Shown: positions 8,389 to 16,365 of the stretch, piece after piece
How the letters are laid out: each line of letters opens with the position of its first letter
Numbering within the stretch: position 1 is the first letter of the stretch
NCBI GenBank assembly: GCA_030593885.1
Contig: JAUVGH010000018.1
Coordinates: 1 to 41,073, forward strand
DNA length: 41,073 nucleotides
Source of the DNA: Methanomassiliicoccales archaeon
GTDB taxonomy: Archaea; Thermoplasmatota; Thermoplasmata; RBG-16-68-12; SOIM01
Direction: 5' to 3'
Notes under the pieces: model-generated
What the model was told of the DNA's origin: nothing
Databases searched by the model: none
What the model saw: the letters and a program-made list of their open reading frames with translations, nothing else
Translations under genes and position numbers: made by a program

Positions 8389-9825
8389 CTAGTCCGCGGA
8401 GGAGTCAGAATGGCTGCGAATCTGTACTGTTCCTTCCGCTGACTTGGAGGACGTTGGTTCAGGCCCATCGACCACATGTTTCTTCGTTGTTGGATCCTCC
8501 TTGATCTCCCAGATCGAGATCAATGGGAAGAACTTCGAGAATATCAGGAACATGAGCATGAATCCTGCTACAGCCCCGATCGTTATCGACCATTCAACCC
8601 AAGTTGGACTGTACACCCCCCATTCGGACCCTATCTGAGGAAGTGCAAGGGATGGCACGGTGATGATGAAACGTTTGATCCACATCCCGATGTTGACAAG
8701 AATCGAGGCGAACACGATGCCCTTGATGGTCCTTGTTTGTGGGATGGCAAGGATGAAGGCCGGAACTAACAGACCGAAGATCACAAAAATCCAGAAGTAG
8801 GTCGCATATTCTCCGCCGAATATGGCCGCCAGCAGTTGTCCCTCTGACTCTTGGCCCCAGTAGCCAGCTGTCAAGTATTCGCTGAGGGTGAAGTAGATGT
8901 AAGCTATGTTCAGAGTGAGGAGCATTAGTCCCAGATACTTGAAATGGCGGGGCTTCAGGAACTTCTCGAAGCCAAAGACCTTTCGGAAGATTGCCATGGC
9001 GATGATGATGGACGCAATGCCCGAGAAGATCGCACCGACAACGAAGTAAGGTCCGAAGATTGTGCTGTGCCAACCTGCTCTGGGCGTCATGGAGAAAATC
9101 CACGAAACTACAGTGTGGACCGAGACGGCAATCGGAACGATGATAATGGCCATAACCGAGATGCCACGTTCCAGTCTCATCTTCTGCTCCTTCGTACCCT
9201 TCCATTTGAAAGACAGGAAGCTGTAGATCTTCTGCTTCCATCGGGGAATCCCCTTCAGCTCCTTGGCCCTGGCAAGGTCTGGAATCAAGGGAAGATACAG
9301 ATACAGCATGCTCCCAGCAAGATAGGCTAGGATGGAAGTGAAGTCCCACAGAATGGCTGACCCTATCCTGCCGTAAAGTGGCACATTCATCATTCTATCA
9401 GGACGGCCCAGATCTATCAGAATCATCGATGCTCCCACGAGCAGAGCGAAAACGGTTATAGCCTCTGCCATTCTGGTAATCGGTCTTCTCCACTCCGCCT
9501 TTGTAAGTCTAAGAATGGCCGATATCAAAGTTCCAGCATGGCTTATTCCGATGAAGAATACGAAATTGGTGATGTACACTCCCCAGATTACGATGTCCGT
9601 CATCCCGGTTACTATGAGTCCCTCTGAGAGCTGGACGTAATATGCATATGCGCCCAACGCGACCAGTCCGCCAAGAACGGCTACCACTGCATAGAAGCCA
9701 GCTCCCGTCTTGATGATGGGCTTGAATATGATTCTCTCCATTTCTTCGTCTGTCAGTTGTTCCTCTACCAACAAGATCACCAATCTAGCCGCGGGGGAGA
9801 TAATAGACTCGTGGGCCCGTTCCAA
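8389..9825 (-). CDS. NrfD/PsrC/ActC-family quinone-interacting integral membrane subunit
   Basis: Up to 478 residues with about ten membrane helices. The VYITNFVFFIGISHAGTLIS stretch (about 83-102), followed by RPITRMAEA, is typical of the NrfD/DsrP/HybB/ActC family, which exchanges electrons with menaquinone and passes them to a periplasmic-side ferredoxin. It pairs with the four-cluster ferredoxin immediately upstream. Start uncertain: TTG 9825 (AAGGAAG upstream, 41-base overlap with the ferredoxin gene), GTG 9780, or ATG 9741 (MERIIFKPIIKTG), where family similarity appears to begin. The tail after the last helix is hydrophilic. Module A of the repeated arrangement. Confidence 0.9.
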   Translation of the reverse strand: MERAHESIISPAARLVILLVEEQLTDEEMERIIFKPIIKTGAGFYAVVAVLGGLVALGAYAYYVQLSEGLIVTGMTDIVIWGVYITNFVFFIGISHAGTLISAILRLTKAEWRRPITRMAEAITVFALLVGASMILIDLGRPDRMMNVPLYGRIGSAILWDFTSILAYLAGSMLYLYLPLIPDLARAKELKGIPRWKQKIYSFLSFKWKGTKEQKMRLERGISVMAIIIVPIAVSVHTVVSWIFSMTPRAGWHSTIFGPYFVVGAIFSGIASIIIAMAIFRKVFGFEKFLKPRHFKYLGLMLLTLNIAYIYFTLSEYLTAGYWGQESEGQLLAAIFGGEYATYFWIFVIFGLLVPAFILAIPQTRTIKGIVFASILVNIGMWIKRFIITVPSLALPQIGSEWGVYSPTWVEWSITIGAVAGFMLMFLIFSKFFPLISIWEIKEDPTTKKHVVDGPEPTSSKSAEGTVQIRSHSDSSAD

Positions 9826-10552
9826 GTTCTTCCTTGTACCTGAAAGCCTGTCTGACCCTGACCACTTCCGACACCTTCAGTAACTCCTGCCCGTTGGAGA
9901 CGGCGTCCTCAGCCAGATCGCCGTAATAAATTGCCCCGGATGGGCATCCAGTTACGCAGGGTGGGAGTATCCCTTTCTCACCATGAGTTACACAGAAATC
10001 GCATTTCTCAACGACCCCGCGGATATGGGGCCAGGGTTCCTCGGGCGAATATTCGTGAGCCAGCTCCTCCTGAGTATGTGGAGGGTCACCCCAGTTGAAA
10101 TACCGAGCTGAGTAAGGGCAAGCAGTCATGCAATATCGACATCCGATGCACCGGTCGTGGTTGATAAGGACCACGCCATCTTTCCGCCTGTAAGTCGCTC
10201 CAGTTGGACAGACATTCCTGCAAGGAGGTTCTTCGCAGTGCATACATGGTCGAGGGAGGTGATATGGAGGTGTCAATGGGTTGTCCTCAACTTCATAGAT
10301 CTTGATCCACTCTTGGTTGAAAGGTATGTGGTGGGCAATCTTGCACGCCTCCGTGCATGCCCTGCATCCGTCACATTTCTTCAGGTCGATGATCATCCCC
10401 CACTTCCTAGGGGCGTTCTCGGCTGATCCGTCAGAGTCTCCCTTGACGAGCGGAAGGTGCCTCAGCAACTGAGAGACGCCTGCAAGTGACGCACCAATGG
10501 TGGCTGCACCAATGCCCAGAAGCTTGACAAAGCGACGCCTACCTGCATTCAC
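9785..10552 (-). CDS. Tat-exported four-cluster ferredoxin (NrfC/DsrO/HybA/PsrB type)
   Basis: 255 residues. N-terminal GRRRFVKLLGIGAATIG is a Tat signal. Four cysteine sets (C60/63/66/70, C103/106/111/115, C135/138/141/145, C184/187/199/203) predict four [4Fe-4S] clusters with no missing ligand. It should sit on the outer face bound to the NrfD-like protein and relay electrons to or from the cytochromes encoded upstream. GTG start overlaps the upstream TGA (GTGA), indicating coupling to the single-CXCH protein gene. Confidence 0.95.
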   Translation of the reverse strand: MNAGRRRFVKLLGIGAATIGASLAGVSQLLRHLPLVKGDSDGSAENAPRKWGMIIDLKKCDGCRACTEACKIAHHIPFNQEWIKIYEVEDNPLTPPYHLPRPCMHCEEPPCRNVCPTGATYRRKDGVVLINHDRCIGCRYCMTACPYSARYFNWGDPPHTQEELAHEYSPEEPWPHIRGVVEKCDFCVTHGEKGILPPCVTGCPSGAIYYGDLAEDAVSNGQELLKVSEVVRVRQAFRYKEELGTGPRVYYLPRG

Positions 10553-11568
10553 GAAGTCTCACTCTCCTCTTCCTTACCAAGCTTCCTCACCATGAAGAGC
10601 TGATACAGAACATACGCGAAAGCTATCCACACACCTGCAACCACCAGAATGATCACGATGACTATGGATGGGGGAACGCCGCCAATCAACAAGGGTTCGG
10701 GTTCAACGTCGCCTTCGGACATGATCTCAACAGTAGCGTTCGAAGGTGCGTGTTCGGAGAATCCATCAAAGGAAGCTTCGAGGAGAAAGACCCCCCTTTC
10801 GTACGAAGTGTCTGAATGAAATGCATATCCTTGGCCATCCGTAGTGTTGATGCCGAGTGTGATCTTGCCAAAAGTCGTGATCCTTGAGAATGTGATGTCA
10901 TGTCCGATCAGGGGATTTCCGCTCGCGTCAGTCAGCCGGGCAGACATGTTGAACTCCTCATCCACCTGGACCTCGGATGGAGCATCCAGTGAAATCTCGG
11001 TCTCAAGAAGGGGAGGACCAGCCACCGAGAAAGTGAGGATTCCGCCCTCCTCAAACCAGCTGACGGAGTTCCCACCATGATGCACTCGGGCGGTCAGATT
11101 GTAGGTACCACTCCGGAACGGTGAAGTCATTACCCACTCGAATGTCACTTCTGATCCCAGCCCAGGTGAGGTCTTCTTGACATAGTTGTTCTGGTTACCT
11201 ACTGGATCGGTCACTATACGCCACCCGTCCTCCGAGGGTTGGTCGCCATTACCGCCAGTCATAGACCTAAGCAGGAAGACCCCAATGGTCATATTATTGG
11301 TGAGAACCGTTTCGGTAACGTTCACGTTAACAGTGACTTCTTGGTTGACGTCTGGTTCAAGCGTTGAGGCCCACAAGGAAATGGTCCCATCCCCTCTCTG
11401 AGCTTCCCCTATGTGGCAGATACATCCACCATAGCTGAACTTGCCATCCCCAACACCCCCGCCAAAACCCTGAATGTCACCAGGTGCGAAGATGAGGAGG
11501 CCAGTGACTACTAAGAAGGAAGCGATGAATAAAGCCTTAATTGTCTGCGACTTTGGATGATTCGTCAA
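10549..11568 (-). CDS. Exported, membrane-anchored single-CXnCH protein, choice-of-anchor V-like (module A)
   Basis: 339 residues: signal or anchor helix, then GGCICHIG, an Ig-like/choice-of-anchor V-like domain (GVFLLRS...DGWRI.TDP...NYVKK...GTYNLTARVHHG), a second Ig-like domain (about 180-285), a C-terminal helix and an acidic tail. It belongs to a group of relatives in this window (also 16352-17359, 19815-20816 and more distantly 15703-16365). The C-I-C-H site has a single residue between the cysteines, so heme attachment is doubtful. Start set at TTG 11568 because GGAGG lies 6 bases upstream; an in-frame start at 11622 exists. It lies between the nine-heme cytochrome and the ferredoxin, so a bridging role is inferred. 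Confidence 0.82.
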   Translation of the reverse strand: MTNHPKSQTIKALFIASFLVVTGLLIFAPGDIQGFGGGVGDGKFSYGGCICHIGEAQRGDGTISLWASTLEPDVNQEVTVNVNVTETVLTNNMTIGVFLLRSMTGGNGDQPSEDGWRIVTDPVGNQNNYVKKTSPGLGSEVTFEWVMTSPFRSGTYNLTARVHHGGNSVSWFEEGGILTFSVAGPPLLETEISLDAPSEVQVDEEFNMSARLTDASGNPLIGHDITFSRITTFGKITLGINTTDGQGYAFHSDTSYERGVFLLEASFDGFSEHAPSNATVEIMSEGDVEPEPLLIGGVPPSIVIVIILVVAGVWIAFAYVLYQLFMVRKLGKEEESETS

Positions 11569-13231
11569 CCGATTCCTCCATGATTGCCTCTTCTTGCTGC
11601 TGATCTTCGTCCGACTTCTCATTCTCCTTTGGAGGCTTTGACCTCATGAAATAGACGATGGCTATGAACACAACGATAATGATCAGGGCGGCCAACAAAA
11701 TCACTAAGTCCAATCCATCCTGAACTGGCTCGGTGGAGATGGTCTCCAAATCCGTTATCTCTCCAGGCAAAACCTCGACGTTCTCGACAGACCCAATGGT
11801 CGAGCCATCTTTGGTGATCTTGAAGTTGTATGTTCCAGGAGCGATATCGGCGGTGAAGCTACCGTCACTTCCAGTTACCGCTATTTGCTCATCATTCAAC
11901 TGGATTGAAGCGCCGATAACGTCATTTCCGTCCTTGTCAACAACCTTCCCTATCACTTCTCCCGGAGTGAGCATATCAATTATCTCCCGTGCACTCTCGT
12001 TCGCGAACTCCAAGAGGGCAAGGGCGTACGGAAGGTTATGTGCTCCTTGACTCCGGTCAGCTATCACGAAGCTGTAAGAGTAGTTGGCGTCATCATAGAG
12101 ATCCTGGGCCTTGATTAAGATTTGACTGCTGAAATGATACTGATGGGCATTGTCGATCGCGCTCTTGGCCAGGGTCAGATTCGACTTGGTCGAATCCAGC
12201 CTCTCGCGTGTTATGTCCTGCCAAGAATCGACTGCACTGGAAGCCTGATCGACTGTAATGGGAAATGTCCGGGAATCCGCCGCATGGCATGACACGCAAG
12301 CCTCCATCTTTGGTCTGAATGTATGTCCAGTGATGTTCTGAGGTGGACCGGTCGAGTACATATGGCAATCTGAACAGAGAGCATCTCTCATGAATTCCAG
12401 CCTGGGGACCTTTGACTCATCAATCCCACTGATGCCGGTTCTCATAGAAGATTGTGGGTGTCTGATGACCTCGCCGGGCAAGGGCGAACCCACGGTGTGA
12501 CAAGTGTTGCATATCTCCTCAATTGGCTTTCTCAGCTGATATTCATTGGCGGATCCATGGGGATCATGGCAAACGGAACAAACTATAGGCTGGGGATCTG
12601 TTACTGGTCGCTCTGCCGTCCCTCCCTCGAAGTTCTCAACTATCGCAACTTGAGCAACGTGACAACTCTGGCAGCTCGGGTCGGTGGCGACTTGTCCTCC
12701 CTGTGCAGTGAGAGACAGAGCATGGGATGAGTTCAGCCATTCGTCATAATAGGGATGATAGGTCTTCGATTGACCGTCGAACTGAGCAGTCCTGTGACAA
12801 GTGCTACACACAAGGGCATCATAGTCCACTGCATCAGATGAATCTAATAGTGACATCGGGTCGGGTCCGTGGCATGACTCACAGGTCACATTCTTCAGAT
12901 ATTCAGGTTGGTCGGTGGCGGGATCGAAGCCGTTGTGTTCTGGCTCATTGGCTCCAGTAGTGTGGCATGTCTCGCACCATTCCTTCTTCTCGGCCGATGT
13001 GTTCAGGGTGTCCCAGGCGCTCGCGTGTGGGGATGTGATCCAAGAATCATAGATATCAACGTGGCATCCAGGTTGCTGACAGTATTGAGGCCCCTGGTAA
13101 TCTCCGGGAGCCCGGGTTCCATGTGAGTCGGCGCTCAAATCAGAGGTCGCAAAAGACATCAAAACAACGATGAAGATGAAGACGACTGAGAGAAGTAGAA
13201 TCTTAAAAATGCGATTCCTTTTAGTGTCCAA
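11537..13231 (-). CDS. Membrane-anchored nonaheme cytochrome c with carboxypeptidase-regulatory-like domain (module A)
   Basis: About 564 residues: signal helix, heme domain (to about 320), helical domain (about 325-420, with ANYSYSFVIADRSQGAHN), a beta-sandwich resembling CarboxypepD_reg (about 425-500), a membrane helix and an acidic tail. Eight CXXCH (CETCH, CESCH, CSTCH, CQSCH, CSVCH, CNTCH, CSDCH, CVSCH) plus CQQPGCH (CX4CH) at the front. No CXXCK, so it is not a classical NrfA. Closest recognisable class is the cytochrome c554/OTR-like multiheme group. TTG 13231 is preferred over ATG 13264 because GGAGGAGG precedes it and the TATA-like box at 13281-13288 would place transcription start downstream of 13264. 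Confidence 0.9.
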   Translation of the reverse strand: MDTKRNRIFKILLLSVVFIFIVVLMSFATSDLSADSHGTRAPGDYQGPQYCQQPGCHVDIYDSWITSPHASAWDTLNTSAEKKEWCETCHTTGANEPEHNGFDPATDQPEYLKNVTCESCHGPDPMSLLDSSDAVDYDALVCSTCHRTAQFDGQSKTYHPYYDEWLNSSHALSLTAQGGQVATDPSCQSCHVAQVAIVENFEGGTAERPVTDPQPIVCSVCHDPHGSANEYQLRKPIEEICNTCHTVGSPLPGEVIRHPQSSMRTGISGIDESKVPRLEFMRDALCSDCHMYSTGPPQNITGHTFRPKMEACVSCHAADSRTFPITVDQASSAVDSWQDITRERLDSTKSNLTLAKSAIDNAHQYHFSSQILIKAQDLYDDANYSYSFVIADRSQGAHNLPYALALLEFANESAREIIDMLTPGEVIGKVVDKDGNDVIGASIQLNDEQIAVTGSDGSFTADIAPGTYNFKITKDGSTIGSVENVEVLPGEITDLETISTEPVQDGLDLVILLAALIIIVVFIAIVYFMRSKPPKENEKSDEDQQQEEAIMEESVDESSKVADN

Positions 13232-13266
13232 TCTTCCTCCTCCGAAGGGTCGTATCGACAACATAG

Positions 13267-13297
13267 AACGACGACAGTCTATATCTATCTTGCGAAA
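13267..13297 (-). promoter_or_regulatory. Promoter block shared with the 19071 cytochrome gene
   Basis: Minus strand reads TTTCGCAAGATAGATATA then GACTGTCGTCGTT. A nearly identical block precedes the nonaheme gene starting at 19071 (19110-19141), with one gap and few substitutions. The AGATATAG core is the probable TATA element; the TGTCGTCGTT downstream half could be a regulator site or an initiator region. Confidence 0.5.
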
Positions 13298-13365
13298 AAC
13301 GACAATCTCAGATTAACGAGTGAATCCTCCTTTCCTGCCTCAAAAACCCTCCGAACCAGGACACC

Positions 13366-13680
13366 TCACTGTTTCTCGCTTGCCTCCTCGCCAATCTCCT
13401 CTACTTGATCGGACGAGGACGCCTCTTCAGCCGGCTTCTCTCCGATCAGACGGACCATGTATCCGTCCTTTGTCCTCCAGATTTCTGCGGGAGTGAACGC
13501 CCTCTCGAAGTAGTAGACCAGCTGGGCTATGAGTACAAATGAGACGCCGATAAGGAAAGCGGATTCGGCATAAGCCTCTTCAAGGTAGGACATTGTCATG
13601 AAATAGAAAACGATAGGAAGGAACGCGAAAGTTGCCAGCAGGGATACTATGGCAGCATGTCTCACAGTCGACTCATCCAT
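13366..13680 (-). CDS. Small two-TM membrane protein of the b6-type complex (module B)
   Basis: 104 residues, starting at MDESTVRH (a longer frame to 13806 is unsupported). Two helices (about 9-27 and 40-56) and a Glu/Ser-rich tail. It resembles the protein at 24341-24577, which holds the same place in set D (shared pattern of YxEx.(Y)(A/Q)ES(A/V)FLIG(V/I).F(V)(L)(I/V)LAQ). Unknown family; likely an accessory subunit of the cytochrome b/Rieske complex. The ATG overlaps the end of the upstream small gene by 8 bases. Confidence 0.75.
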   Translation of the reverse strand: MDESTVRHAAIVSLLATFAFLPIVFYFMTMSYLEEAYAESAFLIGVSFVLIAQLVYYFERAFTPAEIWRTKDGYMVRLIGEKPAEEASSSDQVEEIGEEASEKQ

Positions 13681-13963
13681 TCTGATCACCCAAGAAGCTC
13701 TCAAGGAACTTGTTCCTGCGCTTAATCCTGCCCTGCGATGTGTCCAGAACATAAATGATGGCCAGAAGCACCACGAATGACAACACGAGCAAGAAGCCGA
13801 ACACAAAGAACTCGATGAGCCAAATTACGTCGAATCCTTTCGCCAATGCCTGCATTGCATAGAGGACTTGGCTTCCGGAGAACCCGCCAAGTGATACGAA
13901 GAAGATGACCGCGAATAGGGGCTTGGATTTCTTGAGCCTTGATTCCTTCTTCTCCTCGTTCAT
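13673..13963 (-). CDS. Small two-TM membrane protein of the b6-type complex (module B), second
   Basis: 96 residues with two membrane helices (about 17-39 and 46-70) and basic ends: KKSKPLFAV at the front, GRIKRRNKFLE after helix two. Its counterpart at 24574-24867 has the same length, the same ALAKGFD/NLLKGFD motif between helices and the same KGRQKKRLRFLE-type C-terminal segment. No known family recognised. Located directly downstream of the subunit IV gene, it is probably a structural subunit of the complex. Confidence 0.75.
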   Translation of the reverse strand: MNEEKKESRLKKSKPLFAVIFFVSLGGFSGSQVLYAMQALAKGFDVIWLIEFFVFGFLLVLSFVVLLAIIYVLDTSQGRIKRRNKFLESFLGDQNG

Positions 13964-13971
13964 TCGACCAC

Positions 13972-14433
13972 CTAGTCCACCATACCCATTCCTTTTGCAG
14001 TGTAATACAGGAAAATGATAACGATGAGTATGACGGCAATTCTCAATACCCAGTCCCCGACTTTGTACTTGGACAGGAACCTCTCAGCAAATGGCACACT
14101 GATGAACCCGACCGCGAACAGGCCGATAAGAAGAGTGACTATCCAGGCATCCATCATCTTCAGGAGTTCAAAGACGGCGAGGAAGTACCATTCAGGCAGG
14201 ATCTGTGGAGGGGTGTTGAAGGGGTCGGCGGGATATTCCAGCCTCTGGAGCTCTGTTTCTCCCAGCCCAGACTCGAATATCTGTGAGGGGTGAAGGAGCG
14301 AGGCCAGAATGAGAATGAGGCCGAAGAACAGCAATAGGATCGAGAGTTCCTCTAAGGCGAATCCGGGCCAGAAGGGCCTCGATCTCAGCGTTCTTCTCTT
14401 GGTTTTCTCTTTCTTCGCGACCATTTCTCTCAT
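13972..14433 (-). CDS. Cytochrome b C-terminal domain protein (subunit IV/PetD-like) with PEWY motif
   Basis: 153 residues, three predicted helices. NTPPQILPEWYFLAVFELLK (about 73-92) carries the PEWY motif of the quinol-oxidising Qo site in bc1/b6f complexes. Together with the upstream cytochrome b it forms a split, b6f-like cytochrome b. Start set at ATG 14433, one base after the cytochrome b stop; an upstream TTG at 14451 would overlap. The N-terminus is unusually basic (AKKEKTKRRTLRSR). Rieske, b6 and subunit IV are all present, so a functional Q-cycle complex is plausible. Confidence 0.93.
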   Translation of the reverse strand: MREMVAKKEKTKRRTLRSRPFWPGFALEELSILLLFFGLILILASLLHPSQIFESGLGETELQRLEYPADPFNTPPQILPEWYFLAVFELLKMMDAWIVTLLIGLFAVGFISVPFAERFLSKYKVGDWVLRIAVILIVIIFLYYTAKGMGMVD

Positions 14434-14434
14434 C

Positions 14435-15163
14435 TCATAATGGATCCGCAATCCCGTGCTTTCTGACCAGATAGAAGTGGGTCAAGAGGAGCATCATGAT
14501 GCCCAATGGGAATATCAGTATGTGGAATCCGTAGAATCTGGTAAGAGTGGAGGGTCCGATCTCGCCCCCGCCAATGAACACCTCCCTGGCAAACTGAGTT
14601 ATCGGAAGTAAGAAGGAGCCTATGATGGGCATTCCGCTGAGAGCCGTAATCATGTTGGTGCCCACAGTCGCGGCCCAATAGGCGCGCTGGTCCCAAGGGA
14701 GAATGTATCCGGTGAATGCAATCCCAATCGTCATGAAGAAGAGGGTCACACCGACCATCCAGTTGAGCTCTCTTGGCTTTCTGTATGCCTTGGTGAAGTA
14801 GACCCTCATGGCGTGAAGGACCAGCGTGATCACCATTATGTTGGCCGTCCACCGGTGGATGTTCCTGATGATGTACCCGAAGGGGACCGCCTGTTCGATG
14901 TACCTGATGCTGTCCCATGCGTGGTCAACAGACGGAACGTAATAAGTTGCGAGGAAGGTCCCGCTCATGACTTGAACTATGAAGGCGACGAGGGTCACGC
15001 CGCCCAGACACCACAACGGATTTCGAGCGTGCCTGGGGACCCCTTTCATGACCTGATGTTCCCAGATCTCTTTCAGACCAGCGCTGGTAAGAATCCAGTT
15101 GACTAGGCGTTGGAAGAGCTTCATAATGCTGAATGTCTGGATCTTTCCTAGTATTCCCACCAT
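14435..15163 (-). CDS. Cytochrome b6-like subunit, Rieske-associated (module B)
   Basis: 242 residues, four helices. Heme ligands H103/H117 and H214/H229: spacing of 14 and 15 matches cytochrome b6 rather than mitochondrial-type b. The PWDQRAYWA segment (156-164) follows the b6 Qo-region pattern. WCLGG places C52 where Cys35 of b6 covalently binds heme c-i (c-n), so a third heme facing the quinone-reducing side is predicted. ATG at 15163 lies one base after the Rieske stop, with GGTGA upstream. Confidence 0.95.
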   Translation of the reverse strand: MVGILGKIQTFSIMKLFQRLVNWILTSAGLKEIWEHQVMKGVPRHARNPLWCLGGVTLVAFIVQVMSGTFLATYYVPSVDHAWDSIRYIEQAVPFGYIIRNIHRWTANIMVITLVLHAMRVYFTKAYRKPRELNWMVGVTLFFMTIGIAFTGYILPWDQRAYWAATVGTNMITALSGMPIIGSFLLPITQFAREVFIGGGEIGPSTLTRFYGFHILIFPLGIMMLLLTHFYLVRKHGIADPL

Positions 15164-15164
15164 A

Positions 15165-15764
15165 TCACCGTGGTATCAACTTCACTTTCTTTCCACCTTC
15201 ATTCACTTCTATGTCGAATTGCTGCAGCGGGGACGGGGGAGGACCGGCGAGTACGCCCCCATTATTGTTGGCATTGAAAATCGCGTCATGGCACAGGCAA
15301 TACCAGACCTTCTGGTAGCTCTTGGAGCTCACGACCACATCATCCCTGAACTCAACCAGACAGCCCTCATGAGTGCACTTCCTGGACGATGCGAAGAGAA
15401 CTCCCTGGGCGTCCCTGGAGATTATTCCCGGAAGGAGCTCGTTCCTACCGTGGAATATGCCCTCGAACAAGAAGATGAAACTGCCAGTCCTTGTAATGAT
15501 GTCGATTATCATGGACTCTGGGATGAACTTCTGATCGAACACCAGGAAGCCATCGTCATCGAGCTTCGGGAGAGAACCTTTCCAATCAGACATGAAGCCC
15601 TCGGTCGGACCGAAGTAGCTGAAGAGGTAAGCGACCTCGGCCACCGCAATGCCCAGACCTGCCGCGATAGCTCCTTGCGCCACTCTTGACAAGAACTCCC
15701 TTCTAGTTATCCCGTTCTTTTCGTCTTGCAGCTCTCGACACCTCCTTTTTGACCTTTCTATCAA
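15165..15764 (-). CDS. Rieske [2Fe-2S] protein (module B)
   Basis: Up to 199 residues. Tat-type N-terminus ITRREFLSRVAQG followed by a membrane helix; cluster ligands C130/H132 (CTHEGC) and C156/H159 (CLCHDAIF), with C135 and C158 positioned for the usual disulfide. Accepts the first electron from quinol at the Qo site and would pass it to the cytochromes encoded upstream. The start is awkward: TTG 15764 overlaps the upstream gene by 62 bases, while a strong AGGAGGTG sits 9 bases before an in-frame CTG at 15731, which would give a normal-length Tat signal. Confidence 0.95.
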   Translation of the reverse strand: MIERSKRRCRELQDEKNGITRREFLSRVAQGAIAAGLGIAVAEVAYLFSYFGPTEGFMSDWKGSLPKLDDDGFLVFDQKFIPESMIIDIITRTGSFIFLFEGIFHGRNELLPGIISRDAQGVLFASSRKCTHEGCLVEFRDDVVVSSKSYQKVWYCLCHDAIFNANNNGGVLAGPPPSPLQQFDIEVNEGGKKVKLIPR

Positions 15765-16365
15765 TCAATGTGAATGCGGCCCACATCACGAATCCGACCG
15801 CGAGAATGCCGGAGCCGAGAAGATGCGCGTTTGATGAAACGTCCAGACCTGGGAACTCCACGCTCGATGGGTACTCGACCTTGATGTCCTTCTCAACAGT
15901 GTTCCATCCATCACCGGACGGTTCTCCACTGTTGTCAGAGGAAACAGCAGCCACCGTCATCTTCAGATGAACAGCGTATCTGGGAGGAGTGAACTCCACG
16001 ACGAATGTGTTGGTCTCTCCCACCCTGGTCACAGAATTGGGCGCGACTTCAAACAAGAGTTTTCCTTGAAGATCCCTGCTGACACCGTCTGGATCCTCGA
16101 TCAGCACGAAGTAACCGTAAGTTTCAGACGGACCGCCAATGACGGTGATGACGTATGTAGCCAGAATGTTGGTGTGAACAGTGTCTGGCCCGTCCACAAT
16201 GATGTTGACACTGGAATCCTGCACTCCGTGACAGGGACTCTCCGCGTCGCCACAACTCTCAATGTCCACATTCTGATAGCTGTCGCCCAGCGGAGCAGCG
16301 AGAAGTACTACCAGGACTGATGCGAGGCAAGTGAACAGGAAGAGAAGGCGCCTAATCCTCCTCAT
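15703..16365 (-). CDS. Short exported membrane-anchored protein, choice-of-anchor V-like, with CX6CH (module B)
   Basis: 220 residues from MRRIRRLLFLF (GGAGGAGGA Shine-Dalgarno just upstream; the longer frame to 16485 is unsupported). Signal helix, ESCGDAESPCHGVQ, one beta-sandwich domain with SGEPSGDGWNTVEKDI, then a C-terminal helix (about 185-203) and basic tail. The C..CH pair has six residues between cysteines, so conventional heme c attachment is unlikely; a disulfide is possible. It overlaps both neighbours, so it is coupled between the CARDB-containing paralog and Rieske. Function unknown. Confidence 0.78.
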   Translation of the reverse strand: MRRIRRLLFLFTCLASVLVVLLAAPLGDSYQNVDIESCGDAESPCHGVQDSSVNIIVDGPDTVHTNILATYVITVIGGPSETYGYFVLIEDPDGVSRDLQGKLLFEVAPNSVTRVGETNTFVVEFTPPRYAVHLKMTVAAVSSDNSGEPSGDGWNTVEKDIKVEYPSSVEFPGLDVSSNAHLLGSGILAVGFVMWAAFTLIDRKVKKEVSRAARRKERDN

